Below are positions 1 to 6,018 of a stretch of DNA of 26,533 bases, piece after piece (positions within the stretch are counted from its first letter, which is position 1; the number at the start of each line of letters is the position of its first letter). The notes under the pieces were generated by a model. That model was not told where the DNA came from. It ran no database searches and saw only the letters and a list, made by a program, of their open reading frames with translations. Source of the DNA: CALHVX01 sp051027215 (GTDB lineage Bacteria > Pseudomonadota > Gammaproteobacteria > Pseudomonadales > Azotimanducaceae); NCBI GenBank assembly GCA_051027215.1, contig JBPCXR010000077.1, forward strand, positions 1 through 26,533. Reading direction: 5' to 3'. Made by a program: the position numbers and the translations under genes.

Positions 1-1
1 C

Positions 2-349
2 CAAGGTCTACGCAACTTGGTGAGTGGCTACTTAGAGCTCGCGACGCAAGACCGACACCTTTATCTCTTTGTCACAGCGGGCGGCACGCGAGACGATCGC
101 GTCCAGCAATCGCTGCTGCTTGCTGATGGCGCTGCGGGCCAATTCGCCGAACCCATTGCCGCCTACCGGCAGGCGCACGGCGCCGATCCTGACGTTGCCA
201 CCGTTTGGTCTTACGGCATGCTCGGCGCTCTACATTTCATCACGCTCTGGTGGCTGCGCGATCAACCAAGCAACATCGAACGGGTGATCGATCAAATCAC
301 CTCTTTACTCTGGTCTGGGCTGGCGCTGGAATCAGCAACATCGAGCTGA
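2..349 (+). CDS. TetR/AcrR-family transcriptional regulator, C-terminal part (5' end outside the window)
   Basis: The reading frame is open from the left edge to a TGA at 347-349, so only the C-terminal 115 or so residues are present and the helix-turn-helix DNA-binding part lies outside. What is visible is an all-helical ligand-binding domain ending in a hydrophobic, tryptophan-rich helix (LHFITLWWLRD), then a last helix (IDQITSLLWSGL). This arrangement is typical of TetR C-terminal domains, where these helices form the dimer interface. The apparent start at TTG 17 is only the first start-like codon in the window and is not a believable translation start. It sits next to the dehydratase and oxygenase genes at 384-3588 and is a candidate regulator of them, which is inference. 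Family assignment rests on the overall helix pattern, so moderate confidence. Confidence 0.65.
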   Translation, partial: QGLRNLVSGYLELATQDRHLYLFVTAGGTRDDRVQQSLLLADGAAGQFAEPIAAYRQAHGADPDVATVWSYGMLGALHFITLWWLRDQPSNIERVIDQITSLLWSGLALESATSS

Positions 350-383
350 GTAAGCTTGCAGATGATTGCTTGCAGGTAGACGG

Positions 384-800
384 CTAGTCTCGGAGAACAA
401 CGCTCGCCTCTCCTGGCGTAATAATTTCTCCAGCCTCGTTCTTGATGAAGAGCTCGAGCTCAATCGTCCGCTTCGGCATATCAATCGCCGCAACGGCGCC
501 GCCGCTGTACAGCGTTTCGCCAAGGTAGGAGGCTCGACGGTTGCTGTAGCTAAAGCGCACAACCTGCCCTTGATCCGCCACCCAGTTGAGGGCGACTTGA
601 GAGAGCCAATCGCCTTGCAGCGGCCCGTCGATGACGATGCCGGGATGCTGCTCTACTTCCTTAGTGTACGTTTCATCGTAGTGAATTCGATGCGGGTTCC
701 AGACGGCTGCGTTGTAGAGGAACAGGCTGACGTTGGTCGCGACGTGCGCACGTTGGGCGAGCTCATCACCTGGGCGCAGCTTTTGAATATCAATGGCCAT
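384..800 (-). CDS. MaoC-like hot-dog dehydratase (HTD2-type half)
   Basis: The 138-residue product has one hot-dog fold resembling the catalytic half of hydroxyacyl-thioester dehydratases of the MaoC/HTD2 type. The signature is a segment with N35-x4-H40 (NPHRIHYD), followed by a glycine/proline turn GIVIDGPLQGDW at about 54-65. In hydratase-2 enzymes the equivalent pair is usually Asp-x4-His, so Asn replaces Asp here, as in many HTD2-like proteins. The expected activity is reversible dehydration or hydration of a CoA-bound acyl chain in the cytoplasm. It starts 3 bases after the stop of the neighbouring FAS1-like dehydratase gene, so the two are probably co-translated and form a heteromer. 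The substrate cannot be read from the sequence. The gene converges with the TetR gene fragment. Confidence 0.8.
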   Translation of the reverse strand: MAIDIQKLRPGDELAQRAHVATNVSLFLYNAAVWNPHRIHYDETYTKEVEQHPGIVIDGPLQGDWLSQVALNWVADQGQVVRFSYSNRRASYLGETLYSGGAVAAIDMPKRTIELELFIKNEAGEIITPGEASVVLRD

Positions 801-803
801 AAA

Positions 804-1259
804 TTATCTCGCGATGCTGCTCTGAATTTCCTCCAATACCGTCTCGCCCTCTTCGTTAATCACTGCAAGTTCACGAACGGTAAATATTAGCGGGCCGGAA
901 CTGCCCTGCTTCTCATACATGTCGACAATGCGTCGAGTTCCCGTGAGCCGGTCGCCGGGCTTAATGGCTTGATGTTGCCGAATCTCCGTGCCACCGGCCA
1001 TGATGCGTTTCAGCGGCAGCTTTGGTCCGGAGCCATCGCCCCGAACCAAGCCGTCGCTGCGCAAATTGCTGAGCGGGCTAACCTCGGTAAACAGATTGAA
1101 TATGAACATCGGTGGCGCTTCGTCGCCGACCAGGTATTTGGCTTGTTGTTGTTCGGTGGCGGCGGCGTATTTCTGAATATCGCGCCTGCTGATCTCTATC
1201 TCTACACTCGGCTCGGCGCTGCCGATCAAAGCCAGATGTTCGTTGGTGAGTAGGCCCAT
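804..1259 (-). CDS. FAS1-like dehydratase domain protein (MaoC N-terminal type)
   Basis: The 151-residue product matches the N-terminal hot-dog domain family of two-domain MaoC dehydratases. The clearest segment is MAGGTEIRQHQAIKPGDRL at about 88-106, followed by a DMYEKQG-x2-GPLIFT stretch, both conserved in that family. It lacks the D/N-x4-H catalytic pair, as expected for the half that mainly forms the acyl-binding tunnel. The partner with that pair is the next gene (384-800), only 3 bases downstream. The start ATG is preceded on its own strand by AAGGAG about 9 bases upstream, which fixes the start. It is the first gene of a leftward operon diverging from the oxygenase gene at 1439. Comparable split hot-dog pairs are known in acyl-CoA and steroid side-chain degradation. 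The substrate is unknown here. Confidence 0.8.
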   Translation of the reverse strand: MGLLTNEHLALIGSAEPSVEIEISRRDIQKYAAATEQQQAKYLVGDEAPPMFIFNLFTEVSPLSNLRSDGLVRGDGSGPKLPLKRIMAGGTEIRQHQAIKPGDRLTGTRRIVDMYEKQGSSGPLIFTVRELAVINEEGETVLEEIQSSIAR

Positions 1260-1279
1260 TGCGAGAACTCCTTGTGGTT

Positions 1280-1315
1280 GCTCGATTGATCGCTCTATTG
1301 ATAGCTCGATGGGTT
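1280..1315. promoter_or_regulatory. Operator-like array: three 12-bp repeats in a divergent promoter region
   Basis: Three consecutive 12-base units, GCTCGATTGATC, GCTCTATTGATA and GCTCGATGGGTT, lie 21-56 bases upstream of the leftward dehydratase start. The first two each hold a short inverted repeat with a TG centre: CGAT-TG-ATCG at 1283-1292 and CTAT-TG-ATAG at 1295-1304. The third copy is degraded. Tandem palindromic units at fixed 12-base spacing in a 179-base divergent intergenic region suggest binding of a dimeric regulator, possibly the neighbouring TetR protein. The regulator link is inference. Confidence 0.4.
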
Positions 1316-1438
1316 CATAGACACAAAGATGCCCGAGTTGCAGACCAAGCTGTCGCCGGCGGCGACTTGCGGCACCCGTGCTAGGAACTCCAGGCGCGCT
1401 GTGCCACGATAGGCGTTGTTTTAACAGGGGAGCACGCC

Positions 1439-2716
1439 ATGGACCAGCTCAAACGCAAAGAAATCCCAGGCGCAAGTGGCGCAGAGACTGATGCAAGCGT
1501 TTACATTCCGCCCCTGCAGCTCACTCAAGGCCAGCCGCCACCCATCGCGGCCAACGGCGGCCTGTCGTACATGTCTCTCGATCAGGACGGCGATGCCGGA
1601 ACCGCCGCGGCTTTGCAAGCCGCCCTTAAGCAGATCGCCCAGGGACAAGGGCAAGCCGTTACCGACATGTTAGACAACGCACCTCCCGGCCCCATAGAGA
1701 CCGAATGGGGACTGGGCTTTCGCCGTTACGCCGAATGCCTGGAATATATTCAGGCTAACAATATTGAAGCGCCTGAAGGCGGTTTGGCACTCCCACTGCG
1801 CTATAGCATTTTCGAGCAACCGTCTTACTCCGTAGTCTCATCGAATGCACTTTGGCAAGATCCCGATCGCAAGACCGACGCTCAGGCGCTGCGCAAGGAC
1901 GAGCGAGACAACGCTTATCGATGCCTCTACTTCCCCCAGGTGCTGCGTGATGCGCGACGCATTGAAGAGTACTACCCAGGATTGAAACCCAATAGCCCGG
2001 AGTGCATGGATAAACTGGGGGTTGCCTTGGCGCACTGCGAGTCTAAGTGCAAAAACTTTTATGACGCTGCAGAAGTGGAGCGCGTCTTCTACCCGGAGAT
2101 GGAGAAACTCCTGTTGGCTTTCTTCCCCGATGCCACTGATGCGCTGGTTTATAATCACGATGTTTTCGACAAGCACTACAAAGGCGATCGTACTGAAGAC
2201 CAAGACAGCAAGAACCCAGGCGTAAACGCCAACTACGCCAATTTGGTGCATAACGATCTGAACGACAACAGCGGCCGCGTGCGCTGCAGGGAGCTGTTAA
2301 CAAGGAATCTGCGAAATTTCGGTCGCGAGCAGAACTACAGCGAAGCTGAGGCAGAAGCAAAGATGTCGAGGCGCTTTATGTCCATCAACCTCGCCAAGCC
2401 TATGGAAACTGTTCGCCAGAATCCGTTTGTGCTCTGCGCCTGGCCCTCGTTTGCTGATCAGCCATACATCACCAATTACCGGATCTACGATGACCGGGTA
2501 GGTGAGACAACCCGGTTTACTTACCGCCCTGAGCACGAGTGGTACTGGCTACCGCAACAAAACCCCACCGAAGTTTCGATGCTCAAGTGCTACGACTCAG
2601 TCACCGACGGCTCTATATCGCGCTGGTCTTTCCACACCGCCAGCATCGACCATACAGCCGCGAACGATGCACCATGCCGGAAGAACGTCGTGGTCCGGTC
2701 ATATGTGTTTTTCTAA
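1439..2716 (+). CDS. CmcJ/NvfI-family putative non-heme iron oxygenase/hydroxylase
   Basis: The 425-residue product matches the CmcJ/NvfI/AsaB-type family, known mostly from fungal and actinobacterial natural-product pathways and annotated as methyltransferase, desaturase or hydroxylase. Visible signatures are H271-N-D273 (LVHNDLND), which fits a facial iron-binding HxD pair, a family block SINLAKPM at 315-322, a WYWLPQQNPTEVSMLKCYDS block at 368-387, and a distal FHTAS with H399 followed by the basic APCRKNVVVRS segment. Together these suggest a 2-His-1-Asp Fe(II), 2-oxoglutarate-type active site. The first 80 or so residues are poorly conserved and may be an extension. A strong AGGGGAG ribosome site supports ATG 1439. 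It is first in an operon with a MaoC dehydratase (30 bases downstream) and a cupin. The substrate is unknown. Confidence 0.75.
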   Translation: MDQLKRKEIPGASGAETDASVYIPPLQLTQGQPPPIAANGGLSYMSLDQDGDAGTAAALQAALKQIAQGQGQAVTDMLDNAPPGPIETEWGLGFRRYAECLEYIQANNIEAPEGGLALPLRYSIFEQPSYSVVSSNALWQDPDRKTDAQALRKDERDNAYRCLYFPQVLRDARRIEEYYPGLKPNSPECMDKLGVALAHCESKCKNFYDAAEVERVFYPEMEKLLLAFFPDATDALVYNHDVFDKHYKGDRTEDQDSKNPGVNANYANLVHNDLNDNSGRVRCRELLTRNLRNFGREQNYSEAEAEAKMSRRFMSINLAKPMETVRQNPFVLCAWPSFADQPYITNYRIYDDRVGETTRFTYRPEHEWYWLPQQNPTEVSMLKCYDSVTDGSISRWSFHTASIDHTAANDAPCRKNVVVRSYVFF

Positions 2717-2746
2717 AGCGCCCCCGCAGTTAACTGGAGCAACACA

Positions 2747-3226
2747 ATGAGCAACACTGAAACCAACATGGCCAACGCCCTAACAGCACTGCAACAACGC
2801 ATCGGCGAGTCCACGCCGCCAACGGACTGGTTTGAAATCACCCAGGATCGCGTCAACGACTACGCCGACGTAAGCATGGATCACCAGTGGATACACGTTG
2901 ACGTCGAGCGCGCGAAACAAGGTCCGTTTGGTGCACCCATTGCTCATGGCAATCTGACCATTGCCGTCATGGGGCACCTTCCGAGTACACAGAGCGTGCC
3001 AGGGCCACAGCTGGAAGGACACAAACTCAGCATCAATTACGGCTTCGACAAGATCCGCTTTCCGTCACCCGTTAAGGTCGGCGCAAAGATTCGTGCAACC
3101 AGCACGCTACGCCGAGCGGAGATCAAAGGCGGCATGATTGAGACCATGAACGAGATTAAGGTCGAGGTTCAAGGGCAGGATAAACCGGCGTTGGTTGCCG
3201 AAAGTCTCGGTCGCCTGGTGTTCTGA
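2747..3226 (+). CDS. MaoC/NodN-type acyl dehydratase
   Basis: The 159-residue product is a single hot-dog domain of the MaoC family. The R-hydratase signature is complete: D45-x4-H50 (MDHQWIHVD), a GPFGAPIAHG loop at 59-68, and the C-terminal NYGFDKIRFPSPVKVG block at 97-112. It should add water to, or remove it from, an enoyl- or hydroxyacyl-CoA in the cytoplasm as a homodimer. Unlike the split pair at 384-1259, it carries the canonical catalytic Asp/His. It follows the oxygenase gene by 30 bases and precedes the cupin by 8, so the three are probably one transcript. A CTGGAGC ribosome site fits ATG 2747. A second ATG at residue 8 is possible and would not affect the domain. Confidence 0.9.
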   Translation: MSNTETNMANALTALQQRIGESTPPTDWFEITQDRVNDYADVSMDHQWIHVDVERAKQGPFGAPIAHGNLTIAVMGHLPSTQSVPGPQLEGHKLSINYGFDKIRFPSPVKVGAKIRATSTLRRAEIKGGMIETMNEIKVEVQGQDKPALVAESLGRLVF

Positions 3227-3234
3227 GGACACCA

Positions 3235-3588
3235 ATGCAAGTTACCCGAATCTATACAGGCGACGACGGCGAGAGCCACTTCGAGGATCTGACGATCGAA
3301 CTTGAAGACCATGGCCCGATGGGCAAGGTCTCGGAACTCTGGCCTGGCCGCGGCGTGTTATTCCGCACCGTGGAGGGCGACTACGATCTAGACTTCCACA
3401 ATGCGCCGCGCCGCCAGCTGGTGGTCAACTTAACGGGTTCGGTAGAGATCGAAGTTGGCGATGGCAGCGTGCGGCGTATGGGACCAGGCTCCATTTTACT
3501 GGCCGAGGATCTGACGGGCCGCGGCCACATCAGCCGCAACGTTGGCGGTGAGCCACGCGACTGCCTCTTCATCCCGCTCACAGAGTAG
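3235..3588 (+). CDS. Small cupin-domain protein
   Basis: The 117-residue product is one cupin barrel. The family pattern of hnAP-RRQ, a glycine turn, then GPGS-x-LLAEDLTGRGH is visible: FHNAPRRQLVV at 54-64, G68, GDGS, MGPGSILLAEDLTGRGHIS at 82-100. H55, Q61 and H98 are plausible metal-site positions but the classic HxH is not present, so metal binding is uncertain. Close relatives are usually annotated only as cupin domain-containing protein. It starts 8 bases after the MaoC gene and is the last gene of the operon, so a role as a small isomerase, hydrolase or sensor for the same pathway is likely but unproven. Its last 11 bases overlap the 3' end of the convergent peroxiredoxin gene. Confidence 0.8.
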   Translation: MQVTRIYTGDDGESHFEDLTIELEDHGPMGKVSELWPGRGVLFRTVEGDYDLDFHNAPRRQLVVNLTGSVEIEVGDGSVRRMGPGSILLAEDLTGRGHISRNVGGEPRDCLFIPLTE

Positions 3589-4108
3589 CCGGGCTCTCCT
3601 TCGGCACCTGCAGCGCGTCGAGATTGGCGACTAAATCTTGACCGGCGCTCATGGGATTAACGTCTTTATCAATTCGCAGTATGACCCCTTGCGGATCGAT
3701 GTAGTAAGTCCAGCGATTGGCGTAGCCGTGTCCGCCTAACACGCCATATGCTCTCGCAGTCTCCTTGGACGGGTCAGCGAGAATAGGAAAAGTGGCCCCA
3801 TTTTTCTTGGCGAAGCCGGTATTGTCTTCGATGGAGTCAACACTTGCCATGAAGAAAGAGACGTTGTAGCCACGAATTTCTTGGTCACTGTCACGCAGCG
3901 CCTTGCATTCGATGGTTCAGCCGCTGGTGTAGGCTTTGGGAAAAAACGCGATAACTACATGTTTGCCCTGCAACTCCGCTAGCGTATGGGTCTGGCCGTC
4001 GGAACCGGGCAACGTCCAGTTGGGAGCCCGTTCGCCCACCCCTGGCGCAGCTGCAACGCCGCAGGCAAAAAACAGTGAAGCTATGAATACCGTGAGTCGC
4101 TGTGTCAT
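3578..4108 (-). CDS. Exported peroxiredoxin with selenocysteine (in-frame TGA) at the peroxidatic position
   Basis: Read through the TGA at 3917-3919 this is a complete 176-residue AhpC/TSA (BCP/PrxQ-like) peroxiredoxin. Residues 1-21 form a signal peptide ending in GVAAA. The peroxiredoxin motif P-x3-T-x2-C is P57-x3-T61-x2 followed exactly by the TGA at position 64, so the peroxidatic Cys is replaced by Sec. TIEC then provides a possible resolving Cys68, and a conserved Arg (R132, ANRW) follows. The upstream and downstream parts stay in one frame and show no other lesion. A hairpin follows the TGA at 3893-3908. It would reduce peroxides in the periplasm. ATG 4108 is preferred over GTG 4114. 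Gene callers would report two fragments, 3578-3850 and 3917-4114. The alternatives are a recent nonsense mutation or a base error. No selABCD gene is in the window to confirm Sec decoding. Confidence 0.8.
3893..3919 (-). promoter_or_regulatory. Candidate bacterial SECIS hairpin next to the Sec TGA
   Basis: On the mRNA strand, 8 bases after the UGA comes AUGCA, a six-base loop AGGCGC and UGCGU, forming a 5-bp stem (one G-U pair). The loop starts AGG as in the E. coli fdhF SECIS loop AGGUCU. The loop's G pair lies 15-16 bases after the UGA, at the short end of the usual range, and the lower stem below the 5 bp is poorly paired. Supportive but not conclusive. Confidence 0.45.
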
Positions 4109-4395
4109 ATCCACTCATCCCGCTGTTGGAATGAAAATAGTACGGTACGCGCTAGCTAACTGCCATCAATCGTTTTCGGCCAATGACGGAGCGTCCCGAT
4201 TGCTCGCTCTTCGAGCCGATCTTGCTCAATCCGCATCCTATAGACAGCCCCATAGTAGAAGCGCCAGAGCCGTGGCCGCTGACGCTCGGCTAGGTCGGTT
4301 TGGCGAATTCACTCAACTTTCGGAAAGTACGTGGATACTTCACTCGCTAGAGAGACTTTGATAAGGGCAGTTGCAGAAATCGTCGAAGGATGCAG
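4109..4395. other. Divergent intergenic region between the peroxiredoxin and oleate hydratase genes
   Basis: This 287-base gap holds the promoters of two divergent genes but no convincing gene. A TATAGA at 4239-4244 could be a -10 element for the oleate hydratase operon, but no well-spaced -35 was found. Open frames here on both strands have no recognisable protein features. Confidence 0.4.
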
Positions 4396-5973
4396 ATGTC
4401 ACCTCAGGAGGGTACCGAAGTCTATTTGCTTGGCGGCGGTATCGCGTCACTCGCAGCCGCTGTATATCTCATTCGGGATGCTCAAGTACCGGGGCGCAAC
4501 ATTCACATCCTCAGCGAGGAGCGACTTGGGGGCAGCCTGGACGCCAGTGGTTCAAGCGAACTGGGCTACTCAATGCGCGGGAGCCGCATGTTCGGCGCGG
4601 CTTACGTACACACCTACGACCTGTTGGCGCAGATACCATCCCTTGACGAGCCCGACATATCCGTTCTCGACGACACGCTCGATTTCTGGAAGTCGACACC
4701 CTGGCATGCCAAAGCCCGGCTGATCGACAACGGCGAGGTCGCGGATCTCAGCTCCTGGGGTCTAAGCGATAAGGATCGACTAGACCTTCTACGCTTAATG
4801 CTCTTTGCCGAGAATCTGCTGGGTGCGAAGCGCATCGACGAGTGTTTCGCTGCTCACTTCTTTACCACAAATTTCTGGATGCTATGGGCCAGCATGTTTG
4901 GATTCGAAACCTGGCATAGCGCCGCGGAGCTGCGACGCTACCTGCTACGCCTGTTACGATTTTTTCCAGATCTCGAAACACTGAAGCTCATAGTGTCCAC
5001 TCGCTACAACGGCTATGACTCCATTGTCCGCCCGCTGGTCAAATGGCTGCAGCATCACGGCGTGCAGGCAGAAACCGATGTGCAGGTGCTCGATCTCGAT
5101 TTTGCAGCTGGCAACGAGGGCAAGCGCGTGCGTCGAATCGCTTGTCTGCGCCACGGCAAGCTCGACAGCATCGAAATCGAAGATACTGATCTGGTGATCG
5201 CCACCCTCGGCTCCATGACAGCCGATTCCAGCCTCGGCTCGATGACTCAAGCGCCGGTGCTCAAGACCGAAAAGACTAATGGGTGCTGGGCGTTTTGGCA
5301 GCGCCTCGCCGAAAAAGACCGGGAGTTTGGCAATCCCCTGAGCTTCTGCGGTCACATCGATCAGACCAAGTGGGTGACGTTCACGGTGACCGATTCCGGC
5401 GATGCGTTCGCGCACCGCATGGAGCAATTGAGTTCAAGCAAGCCCGGCCGCGGTGGGCTGGTGACTGTCAAGAATTCAAGCTGGCGTCTGACCTTCCACC
5501 TCTATCACCCTCCCGCCTACCCAGATCAGCCTGAAGGAGTATTTGTCTGGTGGGGTTATGGTCTTCTACCCGACCAGACGGGTGACTACGTGAATAAGAA
5601 AATGTCCGAGTGCAACGGCACAGAGATCCTGGTCGAGGTCTTCTCCCACCTTAGATTTCAGCGGGATACGCCAACGTTCCTGAAGACCGCAAACTGCATA
5701 CCCTGCATGCTGCCCTACACAACCAGTCAGTTCATGCCGAGACCTCACGGCAGCCGACCCGCAGTGGTACCGAAAGGAACCGTCAACCTGGCTTTCGTCG
5801 GCCAGTACTGTGAAATTCCTGACGACATCGCTTACACCATCGAGTATTCCATCCATTCCGCGTACCTCGCTGTTACAGCATTGCTTGGCATACCCAACAA
5901 CATGCCCCCAACCTACAAAGGATTGGAGCACCCCTATGCGTTGGTCAGCGCCCTGAAGAGGATCTTAAATTGA
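4396..5973 (+). CDS. ohyA: Oleate hydratase (FAD-binding, MCRA family)
   Basis: The 525-residue product is an oleate hydratase, which adds water across the cis-9 double bond of free unsaturated fatty acids to give 10-hydroxy fatty acids, with FAD in a structural role. Visible: the FAD-binding GGGIASLAAAVYLIRD at 13-28, the RGSR-x13-IPSL block near 61-80, RYNGYDSIVRPL, and the C-terminal FVGQ and EYSIHSAYLAV segments that close the FAD fold. In most family members RGGR is followed by a catalytic Glu; here Met65 stands at that place, as I recall for the Rhodococcus erythropolis enzyme class. ATG 4396 is chosen because AAGGA lies 5 bases ahead; ATG 4390 would abut it. It is first in a lipid operon with a CoA-transferase-family gene and a WS/DGAT. 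Confidence 0.92.
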   Translation: MSPQEGTEVYLLGGGIASLAAAVYLIRDAQVPGRNIHILSEERLGGSLDASGSSELGYSMRGSRMFGAAYVHTYDLLAQIPSLDEPDISVLDDTLDFWKSTPWHAKARLIDNGEVADLSSWGLSDKDRLDLLRLMLFAENLLGAKRIDECFAAHFFTTNFWMLWASMFGFETWHSAAELRRYLLRLLRFFPDLETLKLIVSTRYNGYDSIVRPLVKWLQHHGVQAETDVQVLDLDFAAGNEGKRVRRIACLRHGKLDSIEIEDTDLVIATLGSMTADSSLGSMTQAPVLKTEKTNGCWAFWQRLAEKDREFGNPLSFCGHIDQTKWVTFTVTDSGDAFAHRMEQLSSSKPGRGGLVTVKNSSWRLTFHLYHPPAYPDQPEGVFVWWGYGLLPDQTGDYVNKKMSECNGTEILVEVFSHLRFQRDTPTFLKTANCIPCMLPYTTSQFMPRPHGSRPAVVPKGTVNLAFVGQYCEIPDDIAYTIEYSIHSAYLAVTALLGIPNNMPPTYKGLEHPYALVSALKRILN

Positions 5974-6018
5974 CTTTAGCAGCCATCTACCGCATGCATC
6001 ACTCTGCAGGTCCAGCAG

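Noticed and set aside
366..890. A 174-codon rightward open frame opposite the leftward dehydratases
   Set aside because: It lies antisense to two well-supported hot-dog genes, has no recognisable motif, and is probably a shadow of their codon bias.
1329..1412. A 27-codon rightward ORF in the divergent intergenic region
   Set aside because: No ribosome site, no features, and too short to distinguish from chance.
1295..1420. A 41-codon leftward open stretch in the divergent intergenic region, reading RLEFLARVPQVAAGDSLVCN in part, that looks protein-like
   Set aside because: It has no ATG start, no ribosome site, and a stop at each end; 41 open codons are common by chance in GC-rich DNA. It could be a relic of a deleted gene but cannot be supported.
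1838..2251. A 137-codon leftward frame inside the oxygenase gene
   Set aside because: It is antisense to the conserved CmcJ/NvfI protein and shows no family features.
3917..4114. Two separate leftward genes (3578-3850 and 3917-4114) or a pseudogene in place of one peroxiredoxin
   Set aside because: The two halves are in the same frame and join across a single TGA exactly at the catalytic residue, with the motif intact on both sides. Selenocysteine explains this better than a random nonsense mutation, though resequencing is needed.
4331..4723. A 130-codon rightward frame overlapping the start of oleate hydratase
   Set aside because: The overlapping hydratase has the FAD-binding GGGIAS motif and full-length family similarity; this frame is an out-of-frame shadow.
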